Shown piece after piece: positions 53,689 to 63,292 of a stretch of DNA of 64,000 nucleotides. The notes below the pieces were generated by a model. That model had not been told where the DNA came from. It worked only from the letters and a program-made list of their open reading frames with translations, and searched no databases. The stretch's first letter is position 1. Each line of letters starts with the position of its first letter. The position numbers were made by a program, and so were the translations under genes. Source of the stretch: an uncultured Collinsella sp. (GTDB lineage: Bacteria; Actinomycetota; Coriobacteriia; Coriobacteriales; Coriobacteriaceae); the NCBI GenBank assembly GCA_900759045.1, contig CAAETU010000079.1, positions 51,696 through 115,695 of the forward strand. Direction: 5' to 3'.

Positions 53689-54492
53689 TCAATTAACGTT
53701 ATTCAGACGCTCGCTATTTGAATAAACACGATTAACAAAGCGGGCAATAGGCTCAGGCCAGAGCTCACGTAAAATCAACAGCGTTTCACCCGTGCGAATA
53801 TTTTCATCGAGGTTTTTAGAGGTGGCTGAATCGGCGTAAATCCTATGACCCATGAGAATTTCAGGAATGTAGCAGAAGCGCCCGTTGGTGGAAGCCAGCT
53901 TTACCCATGTCTTGTAGTCACAACTATCGCGAAGCGTCGTATCGAACACGCCCGGTCCCAATAGCTCCTTATTTAAAGTAACCGAAGGACAGCATATGGG
54001 ACATCCAAATCTGAGCACGGTCTTTTTTAAGAACACAGTACCGTTGCTAGGCAACAGGAATAGTTGATTCATAATGCGCTTGATGGCAAGCATAAAATTC
54101 GAATTAATCCGCGAGCCATTTCTAATCTCATAGTAATCAGTGAACGAAATGGATACGTCCTTTTCTATATAACGATTAAAGCAATCAATTGTTTTCTCTA
54201 GAAATGTTGGAGAATACAAGTCATCCTGATGGGCGATGGTAACAAGCTTTGAATTAACGCTGTCGTAGCCAAAGTTCCAATCATCACCAGCGTAATGAGG
54301 TTTGGGGTTAATAACCATTTTTACGCCACACTCAGAACAAACCCCCTCAATATATGGAGATGGAGTTGATGTTGAGACAACAACATTCGAGGGCACCGTC
54401 TGGTTCTGAAGCGACCGTATTGTTTTTGTCAAAAACGGATTATCCTTATAGGCACAAACGACAAATGAGTGATCAGCCGAGCTATATGACAT
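53689..54492 (-). CDS. family 2 glycosyltransferase
   Basis: The ATG at 54492 (behind GGAGATTTCC, 1 bp after the upstream stop) gives 267 residues without membrane helices. The GT-A opening HSFVVCAYKDNPFLTKTIRS (about 8-27), the motif AHQDDLYSPTFLEKTID with the metal-binding DD (about 83-99), and HYAGDDWNFG are seen. It resembles rhamnosyl- or galactosyltransferases of capsule loci. A 44-codon longer frame overlaps the reductase gene and was not used. Its linkage is unknown. Confidence 0.8.
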   Translation of the reverse strand: MSYSSADHSFVVCAYKDNPFLTKTIRSLQNQTVPSNVVVSTSTPSPYIEGVCSECGVKMVINPKPHYAGDDWNFGYDSVNSKLVTIAHQDDLYSPTFLEKTIDCFNRYIEKDVSISFTDYYEIRNGSRINSNFMLAIKRIMNQLFLLPSNGTVFLKKTVLRFGCPICCPSVTLNKELLGPGVFDTTLRDSCDYKTWVKLASTNGRFCYIPEILMGHRIYADSATSKNLDENIRTGETLLILRELWPEPIARFVNRVYSNSERLNNVN

Positions 54493-54493
54493 C

Positions 54494-55339
54494 TTAGGAA
54501 ATCTCCAAAATTGAGTTGATCTTCGTAGCATCTCCCCAAACAGCAGGAGAGTCATAGGGGCGATCCGGATAAGCACCGTAGTCCAACCTAATATCCAAAT
54601 GGTGCTCTTCAATAAAGGACTCAATCTTGTCTCCTAGGGATACTGGAACCCCAGAACAACAGTTAATTATCCCATTGATTTTATCTTGCATAACGACGGC
54701 GGCAATTTGATCTGCTAGGTCATCGACAGAAATGAAATCATATTTATTTTTCCCCGAAGTAAACGGGAATGTCGATTCGCCAGCAGCATCAGCCCGCAGC
54801 AACTTACCGAATATAGACCTTGAGTTAATATCATCTCCGTAGATATAAAAACCTCTAATCCACTGGCAAATCACCCCTCGGCCTTTCGCATAAGAGAAAA
54901 ACGCCTGCCTTAATGCGTTCTTACCGATTCCATATAAACCCTGGGGATCGCATGGGGTATTCTCGTCAATGGCACCTTCCCAATATCCAACTTCATGCAT
55001 AGTGCCCATGCCACACACATGCTCAACACCAGAATCAATGGCGCGTTTCATAAAGGCGTAATGAAGTGGCATGTCATCCAAGTGGGACGAAGCGTTATGA
55101 TCGAATCCGTTTCTCCAAGCCAAATGAAGCAAAGCATCAGGAACAATGTCAAAGGATTCGAAATTAAACTCAGGAGAGAGCACATCCCCTTCGACATAAC
55201 GTACGCGAGCGTTATTGCTGAAGGCGCTGGAACAGACACGATCGACAGCAATAATATCGGCACCAAGTTGACTCAGACTGCCAATTACATGCTTACCGAT
55301 ATATCCATTAGCGCCTGTAACCATAATCAATTTCGACAC
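54494..55339 (-). CDS. NAD-dependent sugar reductase/epimerase (short-chain family)
   Basis: The 281 residues have an intact dinucleotide motif VTGANGYIGKHVIG (about 7-20), a GMGTMHEVGYWEGA segment and the YGIGK catalytic Tyr-x-x-x-Lys (about 136). It resembles dTDP-sugar 4-reductases such as those making dTDP-6-deoxy-L-talose or rhamnose. It heads the GT2-rmlA-rmlB-rmlC run. Because the RmlD half of rmlC looks inactive, this gene is a candidate for the last reduction. The start is GTG at 55339 behind GAGG. A UDP-sugar epimerase role remains possible. Confidence 0.72.
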   Translation of the reverse strand: MSKLIMVTGANGYIGKHVIGSLSQLGADIIAVDRVCSSAFSNNARVRYVEGDVLSPEFNFESFDIVPDALLHLAWRNGFDHNASSHLDDMPLHYAFMKRAIDSGVEHVCGMGTMHEVGYWEGAIDENTPCDPQGLYGIGKNALRQAFFSYAKGRGVICQWIRGFYIYGDDINSRSIFGKLLRADAAGESTFPFTSGKNKYDFISVDDLADQIAAVVMQDKINGIINCCSGVPVSLGDKIESFIEEHHLDIRLDYGAYPDRPYDSPAVWGDATKINSILEIS

Positions 55340-55342
55340 TAT

Positions 55343-55370
55343 TTGCCTCGCTCAATACTCTAAGTACAAT
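55343..55370 (+). promoter_or_regulatory. promoter of the acyltransferase gene
   Basis: TTGCCT (55343-55348) and TACAAT (55365-55370) are 16 bp apart, giving a leader of about 35 nt. It lies in the divergent gap with the reductase gene. Confidence 0.5.
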
Positions 55371-55411
55371 AGATATAGACAAATTAAAGAATAGCAGAAC
55401 GGAGAGCATCG

Positions 55412-56026
55412 ATGTTTATATGCGGCAATAATTACACCATTGGAGAGGTGGGAAAACTCGTCTATTCAACAATCAAAACTAGAATTTTCTTTCCTGGAGC
55501 GCGCCTAATTAGGAGTCCCTTTTATATCCGAGGCAAAAAAAGAGTGAGCTATGGAATGGGTTTTTCAACCGGATATGGCTGCCGCTTTGAGGCAATTCCT
55601 GATTCGAAAAACGACTCTAATATAAAAATCAAGATAGGCAATAACGTCCATATCGGCGATAGAGTTCACATTGTCGCAATTGACACCGTATCTATCGGAG
55701 ACAATGTGCTCCTAGCATCAAATATTTTCATTAGCGATTGTAATCATGGCAAGTACTCGGGTGATAGTCAGTCTTCGCCCGCGATACCACCAGAAAAACG
55801 CGAGCTGCATGGCTCACCCGTCAATATCGGCAATAATGTCTGGATTGGCGAAAATGTTTGCGTTTTGGCCGGCGTAACGATTGGAAACGGTGCAATAATT
55901 GGCGCGAATTCGGTAGTTACCAAAGACGTTCCTGCTAATACCATCTGCGTAGGAGCGCCCGCTAGGGCTATCAAGCAATTCGACAGCAGCCTCAACCAGT
56001 GGAATTCAATTGCTACCCCGAATTAA
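55412..56026 (+). CDS. left-handed beta-helix acyltransferase (CysE/NodL/WbbJ type)
   Basis: These proteins usually O-acetylate sugars using acetyl-CoA. The 204 residues contain hexapeptide repeats: [20 protein letters not shown] (about 74-93), [12 protein letters not shown], the active-site-like DCNHGKYSG (about 109-117), [20 protein letters not shown] and [18 protein letters not shown]. It ends APARAIKQF. It is on the plus strand alone among minus-strand genes and is AT-rich. The acceptor is presumably a sugar of the local glycan. Confidence 0.85.
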   Translation: MFICGNNYTIGEVGKLVYSTIKTRIFFPGARLIRSPFYIRGKKRVSYGMGFSTGYGCRFEAIPDSKNDSNIKIKIGNNVHIGDRVHIVAIDTVSIGDNVLLASNIFISDCNHGKYSGDSQSSPAIPPEKRELHGSPVNIGNNVWIGENVCVLAGVTIGNGAIIGANSVVTKDVPANTICVGAPARAIKQFDSSLNQWNSIATPN

Positions 56027-56040
56027 AACATGTGAACACG

Positions 56041-56083
56041 GATAGGAGTGTGGGGCTTAACACTGAAGCCCCACACTCCTATC
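56041..56083. terminator. bidirectional terminator between the acyltransferase and the phosphohexomutase
   Basis: GATAGGAGTGTGGGGCTT pairs perfectly with AAGCCCCACACTCCTATC (18 bp) around AACACTG, between two convergent genes. T runs are weak. Confidence 0.8.
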
Positions 56084-56113
56084 AAACGCCATCAGAATAA
56101 GAGATTTTAAGAA

Positions 56114-57823
56114 TCAGCTGCAAAGTAATGAATTCAATGAAGCGACAATACGCTTCTCCAAATACTTTGACTCATCATTGGTTGCCCCCTTGACGAACTC
56201 ATAAATTTTAATTTTCGGTTCAGTACCAGACGGTCGAACAATAACGCAAGAGCCGCCCTCAAGATTAAATCGGATTACGTTGCTTGGAGGCAGTGTTTGT
56301 CTTGAATCCCCAGGGAGATCGTTAATCACCGGCATTTGAATACCCGACTGATAATCAACGATTTCCACAATCGTTTTTCCACCCAAATCAAAGGGAGGTT
56401 CGGAACGGATGGCGTTCATTACGTTTGTCATTTGAGCCATCGCATCAGGGCCGTCAAATTGGATATTAATCTGACGATCAATCCAATAACCATGCTCGAA
56501 ATATAGATCTTGCATCACTTGGAATAGATCTTTGCCACGCTGTTTCCACCATGCAGCAGCCTCACATGCAAGCATGGTGGAAACAATTCCGCATTTGTCA
56601 CGAACATGAGTTCCCGAAAGATATCCGCAGCTCTCTTCGAACCCCATAAGGAAATCAGATTCTCGGCCTTCGGATTCAAGTAAAGCAATTTGTTCGCCAA
56701 TAAACTTAAAGCCGGTCAACGTTCGACGTAGCTGAAAGCCGTACTTCAAGGCAATATCATTAGCCATTGGGCCCGAAACAATTGACGTACAAGCAACCTT
56801 ATGAGACATATCGCATTCATACTCAGACTTACGACGAGCCAGGTAATCAAGCAAGACTAAACCAAGCTCATTCCCCGTCAGCTGCTTCCATTCCCCACGG
56901 TGGTCGACGGCAACACCAATTCGATCACAATCTGGATCAGTTGCAATCAAAATATCGCAGCGACTACCTTTAGCAAGCAGAAGACCAAGCTTCATGGCAT
57001 CGGCATTTTCAGGATTTGGCTTTGGACATGTTGGGAAATTACCGTCAGCTCTTTCCTGCTGCGGGACAACGTGAACATCTTTAACAAAGATATCCTTCAT
57101 TATTCGTTTGCATAAATTCAACCCGGTGCCGTTGAGGGGTGAATATGCAACTGTCAAATCACTACAGTCAACGCGAGTCGACACGCGAAGGGTGCTTTTG
57201 ATGAAAGAATCGAGAACATCTTCCGAAACATATGATATCAATCCGTGAGTAACCGCATTATCAAAACTGATAGCAGGCTCAACCGTAAAAGGGTCAATAG
57301 CATCAATAGCTTTTTGAACATTGTTGCACAAATCAATAGTAGCTTGGCAACCATCTGACCCATAGACCTTATATCCATTGTATTCTTTAGGGTTATGGGA
57401 CGCCGTGATGACCACCCCCGCTGAGCAGTTCAGCTCGCGTACAGTATAGGAAAGCACGGGAGTAGGTTGTATGGATTCGTAGTAATGGACCTTTATGCCA
57501 CTTGAAGCCAGTATCTCAGCCGTTCTACGCGAAAATAATTCGCTGCAAAGTCGCGAGTCGCGGGCAATTGCAACCGAGGGGCTTTCAAAATGTTCTAGCA
57601 AATAATTTGCCAAACCTTGGCTAGCAGCACCAATCGTCCAAATATTCATATGATCGAGACCCATTCCGAGCTTTGCCCGAAGTCCTCCGGTGCCAAATTT
57701 CAGTTTGTTGAAAAAACCAGAATAATTCTCCACCTGAGCGCGGCACAACTCATCAACGGATTTCACATCAGCCGAATCAATAGTATTAAGCCATTTTTCA
57801 TACTCGGCTTTTGGGTCGAACAT
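56114..57823 (-). CDS. phosphoglucomutase/phosphomannomutase
   Basis: This enzyme moves phosphate between C6 and C1 of hexoses, supplying glucose-1-phosphate or mannose-1-phosphate. The 569 residues (ATG behind AAGGAG) show the catalytic VVITASHNPKEYNGYKVYG (about 136-154), metal loop ATDPDCDRIGVAVD (about 293), sugar loop MGFEESCGYL and phosphate loop RPSGTEPKIKIYEF. Length and motifs resemble PgcA. It is 14 bp after manC, so mannose-1-phosphate for GDP-mannose is the likely main product. Confidence 0.92.
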   Translation of the reverse strand: MFDPKAEYEKWLNTIDSADVKSVDELCRAQVENYSGFFNKLKFGTGGLRAKLGMGLDHMNIWTIGAASQGLANYLLEHFESPSVAIARDSRLCSELFSRRTAEILASSGIKVHYYESIQPTPVLSYTVRELNCSAGVVITASHNPKEYNGYKVYGSDGCQATIDLCNNVQKAIDAIDPFTVEPAISFDNAVTHGLISYVSEDVLDSFIKSTLRVSTRVDCSDLTVAYSPLNGTGLNLCKRIMKDIFVKDVHVVPQQERADGNFPTCPKPNPENADAMKLGLLLAKGSRCDILIATDPDCDRIGVAVDHRGEWKQLTGNELGLVLLDYLARRKSEYECDMSHKVACTSIVSGPMANDIALKYGFQLRRTLTGFKFIGEQIALLESEGRESDFLMGFEESCGYLSGTHVRDKCGIVSTMLACEAAAWWKQRGKDLFQVMQDLYFEHGYWIDRQINIQFDGPDAMAQMTNVMNAIRSEPPFDLGGKTIVEIVDYQSGIQMPVINDLPGDSRQTLPPSNVIRFNLEGGSCVIVRPSGTEPKIKIYEFVKGATNDESKYLEKRIVASLNSLLCS

Positions 57824-57837
57824 TAAAACATAGCTCC

Positions 57838-58842
57838 TTAAATAAGAGATACGAGTTCTTTTAGACGAGGGCTCTGTTCCTTAGAACAGACCAAGATCCC
57901 GTCAACCGTAGCAACGACAACTGCATCGTTTATACCAGAAACGATTAGCGGAATATCGAGCTCATTGATAACATGCGTATTCTCACAGGTAGAAGAATCA
58001 AGCACAGTATGCCCACTCTTGCGATCCGCCATCTCGGCGGAAAGCGTATTCCACGTACCAAGATCTGCCCAAGGACCAGAATACGGCACTACCGCAATTG
58101 AATCAGCGTTTTCAACAACTTCATAATCAAAAGAATTAATCGGAAGCTCAGAATACCGTGCCCTCAGGTCGGCAAAATCCAGATATGAACCATAATTATT
58201 GATTATGTTAAGCACATAACCGAGCTTAAATCCGAAAACGCAGTTGTTCCAAAGCGCACCTTTAGAAATTAAATCAGCAGCCGTACTAGAATCGGGCTTC
58301 TCAATAAATCTTTCTACTAAACGAGGAGAGCCAGTGGACGAACTGGGGACAATATAGCCATATTTTTCAGAAGGATAGGTCGGCTCGGCACCCAGAAGAC
58401 ATATATCTGCCACATTATTTTTCACAGCTGCGGCAACATCAACTATACGATCGAAATATGAATCGTCTACATATGAATCAATAGGCAAAACAATAACAAC
58501 GTCATCATTATCTATGCCCTGAACACTATGCAAATGCTCGCACGCAAGCATAATAGCGGGAGCAGTGTCACGACGCTCTGGCTCAACTACAACTTTACAG
58601 TCAGCCCCTACTTGCAGCCGAAGGATACGCTCTTGAGAGGCACAAGTCGCAACTGTAATATCTGCTTGAGGAATCGTGCGCTCAATTTGAGCAAAAGTAC
58701 GCTGCACCATGGATACGTGATTGCCGCATTCATCCCTAAGCACTTTAAGAAACTGCTTAGACCGAGAGTCGTTTGACAAGGGCCAGAGTCGTGTCCCGGA
58801 TCCACCAGAAAGCAAGACGATATGAATGGAATTCAAGTACAT
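57838..58842 (-). CDS. manC: mannose-1-phosphate guanylyltransferase
   Basis: ManC makes GDP-mannose. The ATG at 58842 behind AGGGTG gives 334 residues. Motifs are VLLSGGSGTRLWPLSNDSRS (about 9-28), KQFLKVL, VEPERRDTAPAIMLA (about 82-96), LPIDSYVDD and FIEKPDSSTAADLI. There is no fused C-terminal isomerase domain, so this is the single-function form. The product feeds gmd and rmd in the same block. Confidence 0.93.
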   Translation of the reverse strand: MYLNSIHIVLLSGGSGTRLWPLSNDSRSKQFLKVLRDECGNHVSMVQRTFAQIERTIPQADITVATCASQERILRLQVGADCKVVVEPERRDTAPAIMLACEHLHSVQGIDNDDVVIVLPIDSYVDDSYFDRIVDVAAAVKNNVADICLLGAEPTYPSEKYGYIVPSSSTGSPRLVERFIEKPDSSTAADLISKGALWNNCVFGFKLGYVLNIINNYGSYLDFADLRARYSELPINSFDYEVVENADSIAVVPYSGPWADLGTWNTLSAEMADRKSGHTVLDSSTCENTHVINELDIPLIVSGINDAVVVATVDGILVCSKEQSPRLKELVSLI

Positions 58843-58920
58843 AAAAGTGAACACCCTATCTATGAGGAAAAACCGATTGAACCATTAACAAACTCTCAAC
58901 TATCATTCTCAGCTCAACGT

Positions 58921-60165
58921 TCAATGCTTGAACTTTAAATTAGATTTAAGGCGCTGATAAAAAAAGGACAACGCTATTAACATTCCGACAGAATAACTAA
59001 CAATAACAGCAATGCTAACACCGTTGGCGCCAAATCGGCTAATAAGAGAGGCGGAACACAGATACGAAATTAGCAAAGCGGCCGAAGTGGCAATAAATGA
59101 ACCCCGAATCTCTCGAATAAGGATTAATAAATCGAAGGAAAATGCAAAGATTGTGGTAAACGCAGTTGCAATAATTGCAGGAATAAGCAAATCGAATCCC
59201 TGAGAAATTGATGAGCCAAATACGGCCTGCAATAGGTTATCTCCAAAGAGAGAGCAGAAAACAATGGCAAGCAAGGTGAATAAACAAATGCACGATATAA
59301 CTTTTCCATAGCGTTGTGCAAATGAAACACACTCGTGCTTGGACCATATCTCAGCAAAGCCAACGAGTAAAGGGCCATATAGATAGGAGGCAGCGGCCTG
59401 AACAAGAACCGTAGGCGTTGAAACGGCAGCATAAACACCAAGGGCCTCTGTTCCTTTTAACTGGGCAAGCTGCTGGCGAGAAACTGAAACGACAGCTCCG
59501 AAAAACACGGCAGTAAGTACAGACGGAAAATACTTTTTAATTAAAACCAAAGCCTGATGGAAACTAATGCTAGGAACAATCTTTCCGTAGTTCGAGGCAG
59601 AACGAGCATCGAATAGCCAAGTTATGAAGCAGCAGAAAATCGCAAGGGACAGAAAGGCGTAATTGATCGATAGCCCAAAAACCAAAGGAAGGAGAAACAG
59701 CACAAGCCCCCCAAGCCCTCGAATTGCTTGAGATATCCCAATGTAATCCATCCTTCCCTCTTTTTGCACCATTGCATAAAAAACTGAGCAGAAGGCTTCA
59801 TCTGCCTTAAACAATAGCCAAAAAATTGCGGAAACAATCAAGCGAGAATTACTCGTAGACAAGAATAGGTAACCAACAATTGGAATAAAGGCCAAACCTA
59901 TAGTAATGAACCGAAAAGCGATATATTCAGAGGAAGAATGCTCCTCCCTTAGATCGGACACTTGAATAGTACGCATATTATATGTAGCAAACGGGTAATA
60001 AATATTGCCGACCGACATCGCGAATGCAAGTATACCCGAGTTGGCATAATCATGCGAAACAAGCACAACCGCAACAGTCATAAGCCATAGACAGCCTTGA
60101 TAAAATAGGCATCCAATGGTATTCCAGAGCATATTCTGCTTTACCGAAAGAGAAGAACCGTTCAA
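58921..60165 (-). CDS. wzx: Wzx-type oligosaccharide flippase
   Basis: MOP-superfamily flippases move lipid-linked oligosaccharide units across the membrane. The 414 residues have about twelve hydrophobic helices, the N-terminal SVKQNMLWNTIGCLFYQGCL (about 7-26) and a Lys/Arg-rich end. Sequence motifs in this family are weak, so the call rests on topology, length and neighbours. Translation begins at TTG 60165 behind GAGG. A matching Wzy polymerase was not found in the window. Confidence 0.83.
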   Translation of the reverse strand: MNGSSLSVKQNMLWNTIGCLFYQGCLWLMTVAVVLVSHDYANSGILAFAMSVGNIYYPFATYNMRTIQVSDLREEHSSSEYIAFRFITIGLAFIPIVGYLFLSTSNSRLIVSAIFWLLFKADEAFCSVFYAMVQKEGRMDYIGISQAIRGLGGLVLFLLPLVFGLSINYAFLSLAIFCCFITWLFDARSASNYGKIVPSISFHQALVLIKKYFPSVLTAVFFGAVVSVSRQQLAQLKGTEALGVYAAVSTPTVLVQAAASYLYGPLLVGFAEIWSKHECVSFAQRYGKVISCICLFTLLAIVFCSLFGDNLLQAVFGSSISQGFDLLIPAIIATAFTTIFAFSFDLLILIREIRGSFIATSAALLISYLCSASLISRFGANGVSIAVIVSYSVGMLIALSFFYQRLKSNLKFKH

Positions 60166-60185
60166 AGAAACCTCAAATTGTTAAA

Positions 60186-61247
60186 TTAAAGCAATGATTG
60201 ATAAAAATCAAAAGTTGAATCAGCCATGAGATCCCAGCTGAAATGACGTGAACGTTCAAGTCCCGACATAACAATTGAATCAAAGCACGAATCGAAACTA
60301 CAAAGGCCCTCTATACGCTCAGCAACAAGCAAAGGGGAAAGTTCGTTGAGAAGAATCGCTGAATTTCCAGCAACTTCAGGAATAGAGCTTTTATTTAATG
60401 CAATGACAGGGCAGCCAGAAGACATAGCTTCCAGAACAGGAATTCCAAATCCTTCGTATTCCGAAAGATACAATAAAGCGGCAGAAGAATTGTAAAGTCG
60501 CGCAACTTCAGCCGAATCCGGATAAGTATACGCAACGTATCTACCCGGAAGTTTCTTATCCAAATATTCGCTCTCGGCAACAGATAAAGGGGCGCCTACA
60601 ATCTGAAGAACTACATCGGAACATAACGCAACAGACTCAACAGCTAAATTAAAGTTCTTATATGAAGCAGACCTGTTACCAACGAATACAACTTTTTTCT
60701 CGCGGACAGCTTCATGATAACGATACCGATCAGAATCAAAACCCAAAGGAATCACGGTCATTTTTTTATTTATTGATTCTGGGATGATTTTTAGCAAATC
60801 GTCTTTAGTGCTATTCGAAATACAGATGATGGCATCTGCATTCTTAACAGCTTTTTTCATCTGGTTTAACTGGAAATATTTAACTAGTCCAGTGAAATAG
60901 TACTCACAGATGAAGTCATAAATAGTGACGACATTGATTGCCCTGTTATTAGACCCAGTACGAAAATAGGATGAATGCAGGATGCATGGACGGTCAACGC
61001 GCACGCTCGTCACTTCATCGATACGCACAGGAAGCCTAGATTGTAAGATACTATACTTTTTAATCTTATCCTCTAGCTCAGAGCGTTGAATATTTGAGCC
61101 AGAGTCGGCCCTATCATGGAATACAAGATCGAATAGACCACAGTCCATTGCTCTTGAAATTAAATTGAACCAATAAATGGAGCCTCCACCCGTTTTCTGA
61201 AGGCTAAACACCATATTGTCAAAATCAACCGGAATCAAAGAACTCAT
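60186..61247 (-). CDS. family 4 glycosyltransferase
   Basis: The 353 residues form a GT-B fold: the N-terminal half has GGGSIYWFNLISRAMDCGL (about 20-38), and the C-terminal half has VIPLGFDSDRY, VVFVGNRSASYKNFNLAVE (about 187-205) and the nucleotide-binding SEYEGFGIPVLEAMSSGCP (about 265-283). The motif suits mannosyl- or rhamnosyltransferases. Its place between rmd and wzx suggests it uses GDP-D-rhamnose or GDP-mannose. The ATG at 61247 has only a distant GGGAG. Confidence 0.87.
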   Translation of the reverse strand: MSSLIPVDFDNMVFSLQKTGGGSIYWFNLISRAMDCGLFDLVFHDRADSGSNIQRSELEDKIKKYSILQSRLPVRIDEVTSVRVDRPCILHSSYFRTGSNNRAINVVTIYDFICEYYFTGLVKYFQLNQMKKAVKNADAIICISNSTKDDLLKIIPESINKKMTVIPLGFDSDRYRYHEAVREKKVVFVGNRSASYKNFNLAVESVALCSDVVLQIVGAPLSVAESEYLDKKLPGRYVAYTYPDSAEVARLYNSSAALLYLSEYEGFGIPVLEAMSSGCPVIALNKSSIPEVAGNSAILLNELSPLLVAERIEGLCSFDSCFDSIVMSGLERSRHFSWDLMADSTFDFYQSLL

Positions 61248-61282
61248 ATACCGATGGCAACTCCCAAGCCGTAAAGGATACT

Positions 61283-62218
61283 TTACTCTAAAAATGAATC
61301 ATAGATATGGCGGAGTGTATTCTCTATAGGTTCAACAGCTGACCATTTTAATAGACTCCGGGCTCTAGAACAGTCAGACACAATAAAGGGGTTATCAACT
61401 GGCCTCAATTTTGATTGATCAACTTTCACCTCAATATTGAAGTCGGAAAATTTAATGATGCAATCAAGTAAGTAACTGAGAGGTAGAGATCGTTCTGAGC
61501 CGAAATTAAATGGAATTCCACTGAAGTCACTTTCAAGTAGACTACGGTATCCACGAACAATGTCACTGACAGACGAGATATCGCGAGATATTAGAATATT
61601 TCCGACTTTAATGACTCCACTGCGCCCCAGTCGTTGGATTTCTGCGACCTGCTTGCACCAACCCGGAATCACAAAACGTTCAGATTGACCAACACCAGTA
61701 TGGTTAAAGGGGCGAGCAATATATACCCTTAGTCCATAGTTAGTGTTATATAGAGAGGCGATGTTCTCCGCGGACATCTTGGACAAACCGTACGGATTAC
61801 CCGCATTAAGCAAATCTTCCTCACTCAAAGGTTCATTAGAAGCAGCGTATTCTTCGGATGAACCGACTAAAAGCACCTTCGACTCTGGAGAAGTCTTACG
61901 AACTGCCTCGAGAAGATTTAATGTCCCCATAGCATTGACTTGATAGGTTAGCAACGGATTGTCCCACGATGCGGAGACAGAGCTAATAGCAGCAAGATTG
62001 ACAATACAGTCAGCAGAACTGGCTTCAACGATAGACTTAACACTGTCATAATTGGTTAAATCAAAAGAGTGATATTCATCATACCTATCAGGATTCACTG
62101 ATTTGTCCTGAATGTCAGCTCCAATAACGTGGTAACCATTATTTGCGAATTCATCTGCTAAATAGGCTCCAACAAAACCGTTGGAGCCTAGCACTAAAAC
62201 CCTTCCTCTCTGAGGCAT
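61283..62218 (-). CDS. rmd: GDP-6-deoxy-D-mannose reductase
   Basis: Rmd reduces the Gmd product to GDP-D-rhamnose. The 311 residues show VLGSNGFVGAYLADEFANNG (about 9-28), NLAAISSVSASWDNP (about 73-87), LVGSSEEYAASNEPLSE with the catalytic Ser and Glu, NPYGLSKMSAE (Tyr-x-x-x-Lys, about 141) and ARPFNHTGVGQSERFVIP. The motif set fits Rmd rather than GDP-fucose synthase. It overlaps gmd by one base (TAATG), so both are translated together. Confidence 0.9.
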   Translation of the reverse strand: MPQRGRVLVLGSNGFVGAYLADEFANNGYHVIGADIQDKSVNPDRYDEYHSFDLTNYDSVKSIVEASSADCIVNLAAISSVSASWDNPLLTYQVNAMGTLNLLEAVRKTSPESKVLLVGSSEEYAASNEPLSEEDLLNAGNPYGLSKMSAENIASLYNTNYGLRVYIARPFNHTGVGQSERFVIPGWCKQVAEIQRLGRSGVIKVGNILISRDISSVSDIVRGYRSLLESDFSGIPFNFGSERSLPLSYLLDCIIKFSDFNIEVKVDQSKLRPVDNPFIVSDCSRARSLLKWSAVEPIENTLRHIYDSFLE

Positions 62219-63258
62219 TAAAGCAGGCCTTTCTCCTTACGAGCAAGATCGATATCGTGCTCAGTCATAATTCTACAAAGTTCCTTGCAAGTCGTCTTTT
62301 GTGGATTCCAGCCGAGAACTGACTCCGCCTTTGACGGGTCTCCCCAAAGATTGACTACGTCTGTGGGTCGATAAAAGTCGGGATTAATTTTGACGACAGT
62401 TTTTCCAGATGCCTGATTGATTCCAATTTCATTAACGCCCGTGCCCTGCCAAGAAATTGAAATGCCAGCATAATCAAATGCCCACTCAACGAACTCTCGT
62501 ACGCTATGCTGCCTGCCCGTTGCAATAACGAAATCATCGGGCGTCTCCTGCTGAAGAATGAGCCACATGCATTCAACATAGTCCTTGGCGTAACCCCAGT
62601 CTCTTAGGGAATCAAGATTTCCTAGCTCAAGATGATCCTGAAGGCCCTCAGCAATTCGTCCGACCGCTCGAGTAATCTTGCGAGTAACAAACGATTCGCC
62701 ACGACGTTCAGACTCATGATTGAAGAGGATTCCATTCGCAGCGAACATTCCGTATGCCTCACGATACTCTTTGATCATCCAGAAGCCATACTGCTTGGCA
62801 ACTGCATAAGGACTATAGGGATGGAAAGGCGTATTCTCGTTTTGAGGAACTTCTTCTACTTTCCCGTAAAGCTCAGAAGTAGAAGCCTGATATATTTTAC
62901 AAGTTTTGTCCATCCCAAGCATATGGACGGCCTCAAGTATCCTCAACACGCCAATCGCGTCAATATCTCCGGTATATTCTGCGGCATCAAAAGAAACTCC
63001 TACATGAGATTGGGCCGCAAGATTGTAAATCTCAGAAGGCCTAACCTTCGAAATAATCCGAATAAGCGAGGATGAATCCGATAAATCGCCATCGTGCAGG
63101 TGTAAGCGGGACGAAGACAACAAATGATCAATTCGACCCGTGCCATGAACGGAGCTCCGGCGAACGATACCATGTACGTCGTAGCCCTTCTCTAAAAGCA
63201 ATTCGGCAAGATAGCTGCCGTCTTGACCAGTAATACCCGTAATTAAAGCGCTTTTCAT
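62218..63258 (-). CDS. gmd: GDP-mannose 4,6-dehydratase
   Basis: Gmd makes GDP-4-keto-6-deoxymannose with NADP. The 346 residues include [20 protein letters not shown] (about 4-23), [37 protein letters not shown] (about 125-144, with the catalytic Thr/Ser-Glu), [13 protein letters not shown] and [18 protein letters not shown]. The ATG at 63258 follows GAGAGGG. With rmd and manC it gives GDP-D-rhamnose. Confidence 0.96.
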   Translation of the reverse strand: MKSALITGITGQDGSYLAELLLEKGYDVHGIVRRSSVHGTGRIDHLLSSSRLHLHDGDLSDSSSLIRIISKVRPSEIYNLAAQSHVGVSFDAAEYTGDIDAIGVLRILEAVHMLGMDKTCKIYQASTSELYGKVEEVPQNENTPFHPYSPYAVAKQYGFWMIKEYREAYGMFAANGILFNHESERRGESFVTRKITRAVGRIAEGLQDHLELGNLDSLRDWGYAKDYVECMWLILQQETPDDFVIATGRQHSVREFVEWAFDYAGISISWQGTGVNEIGINQASGKTVVKINPDFYRPTDVVNLWGDPSKAESVLGWNPQKTTCKELCRIMTEHDIDLARKEKGLL

Positions 63259-63292
63259 TTCAAAATCCCTCTCATGATTTAAATTGCCATTA

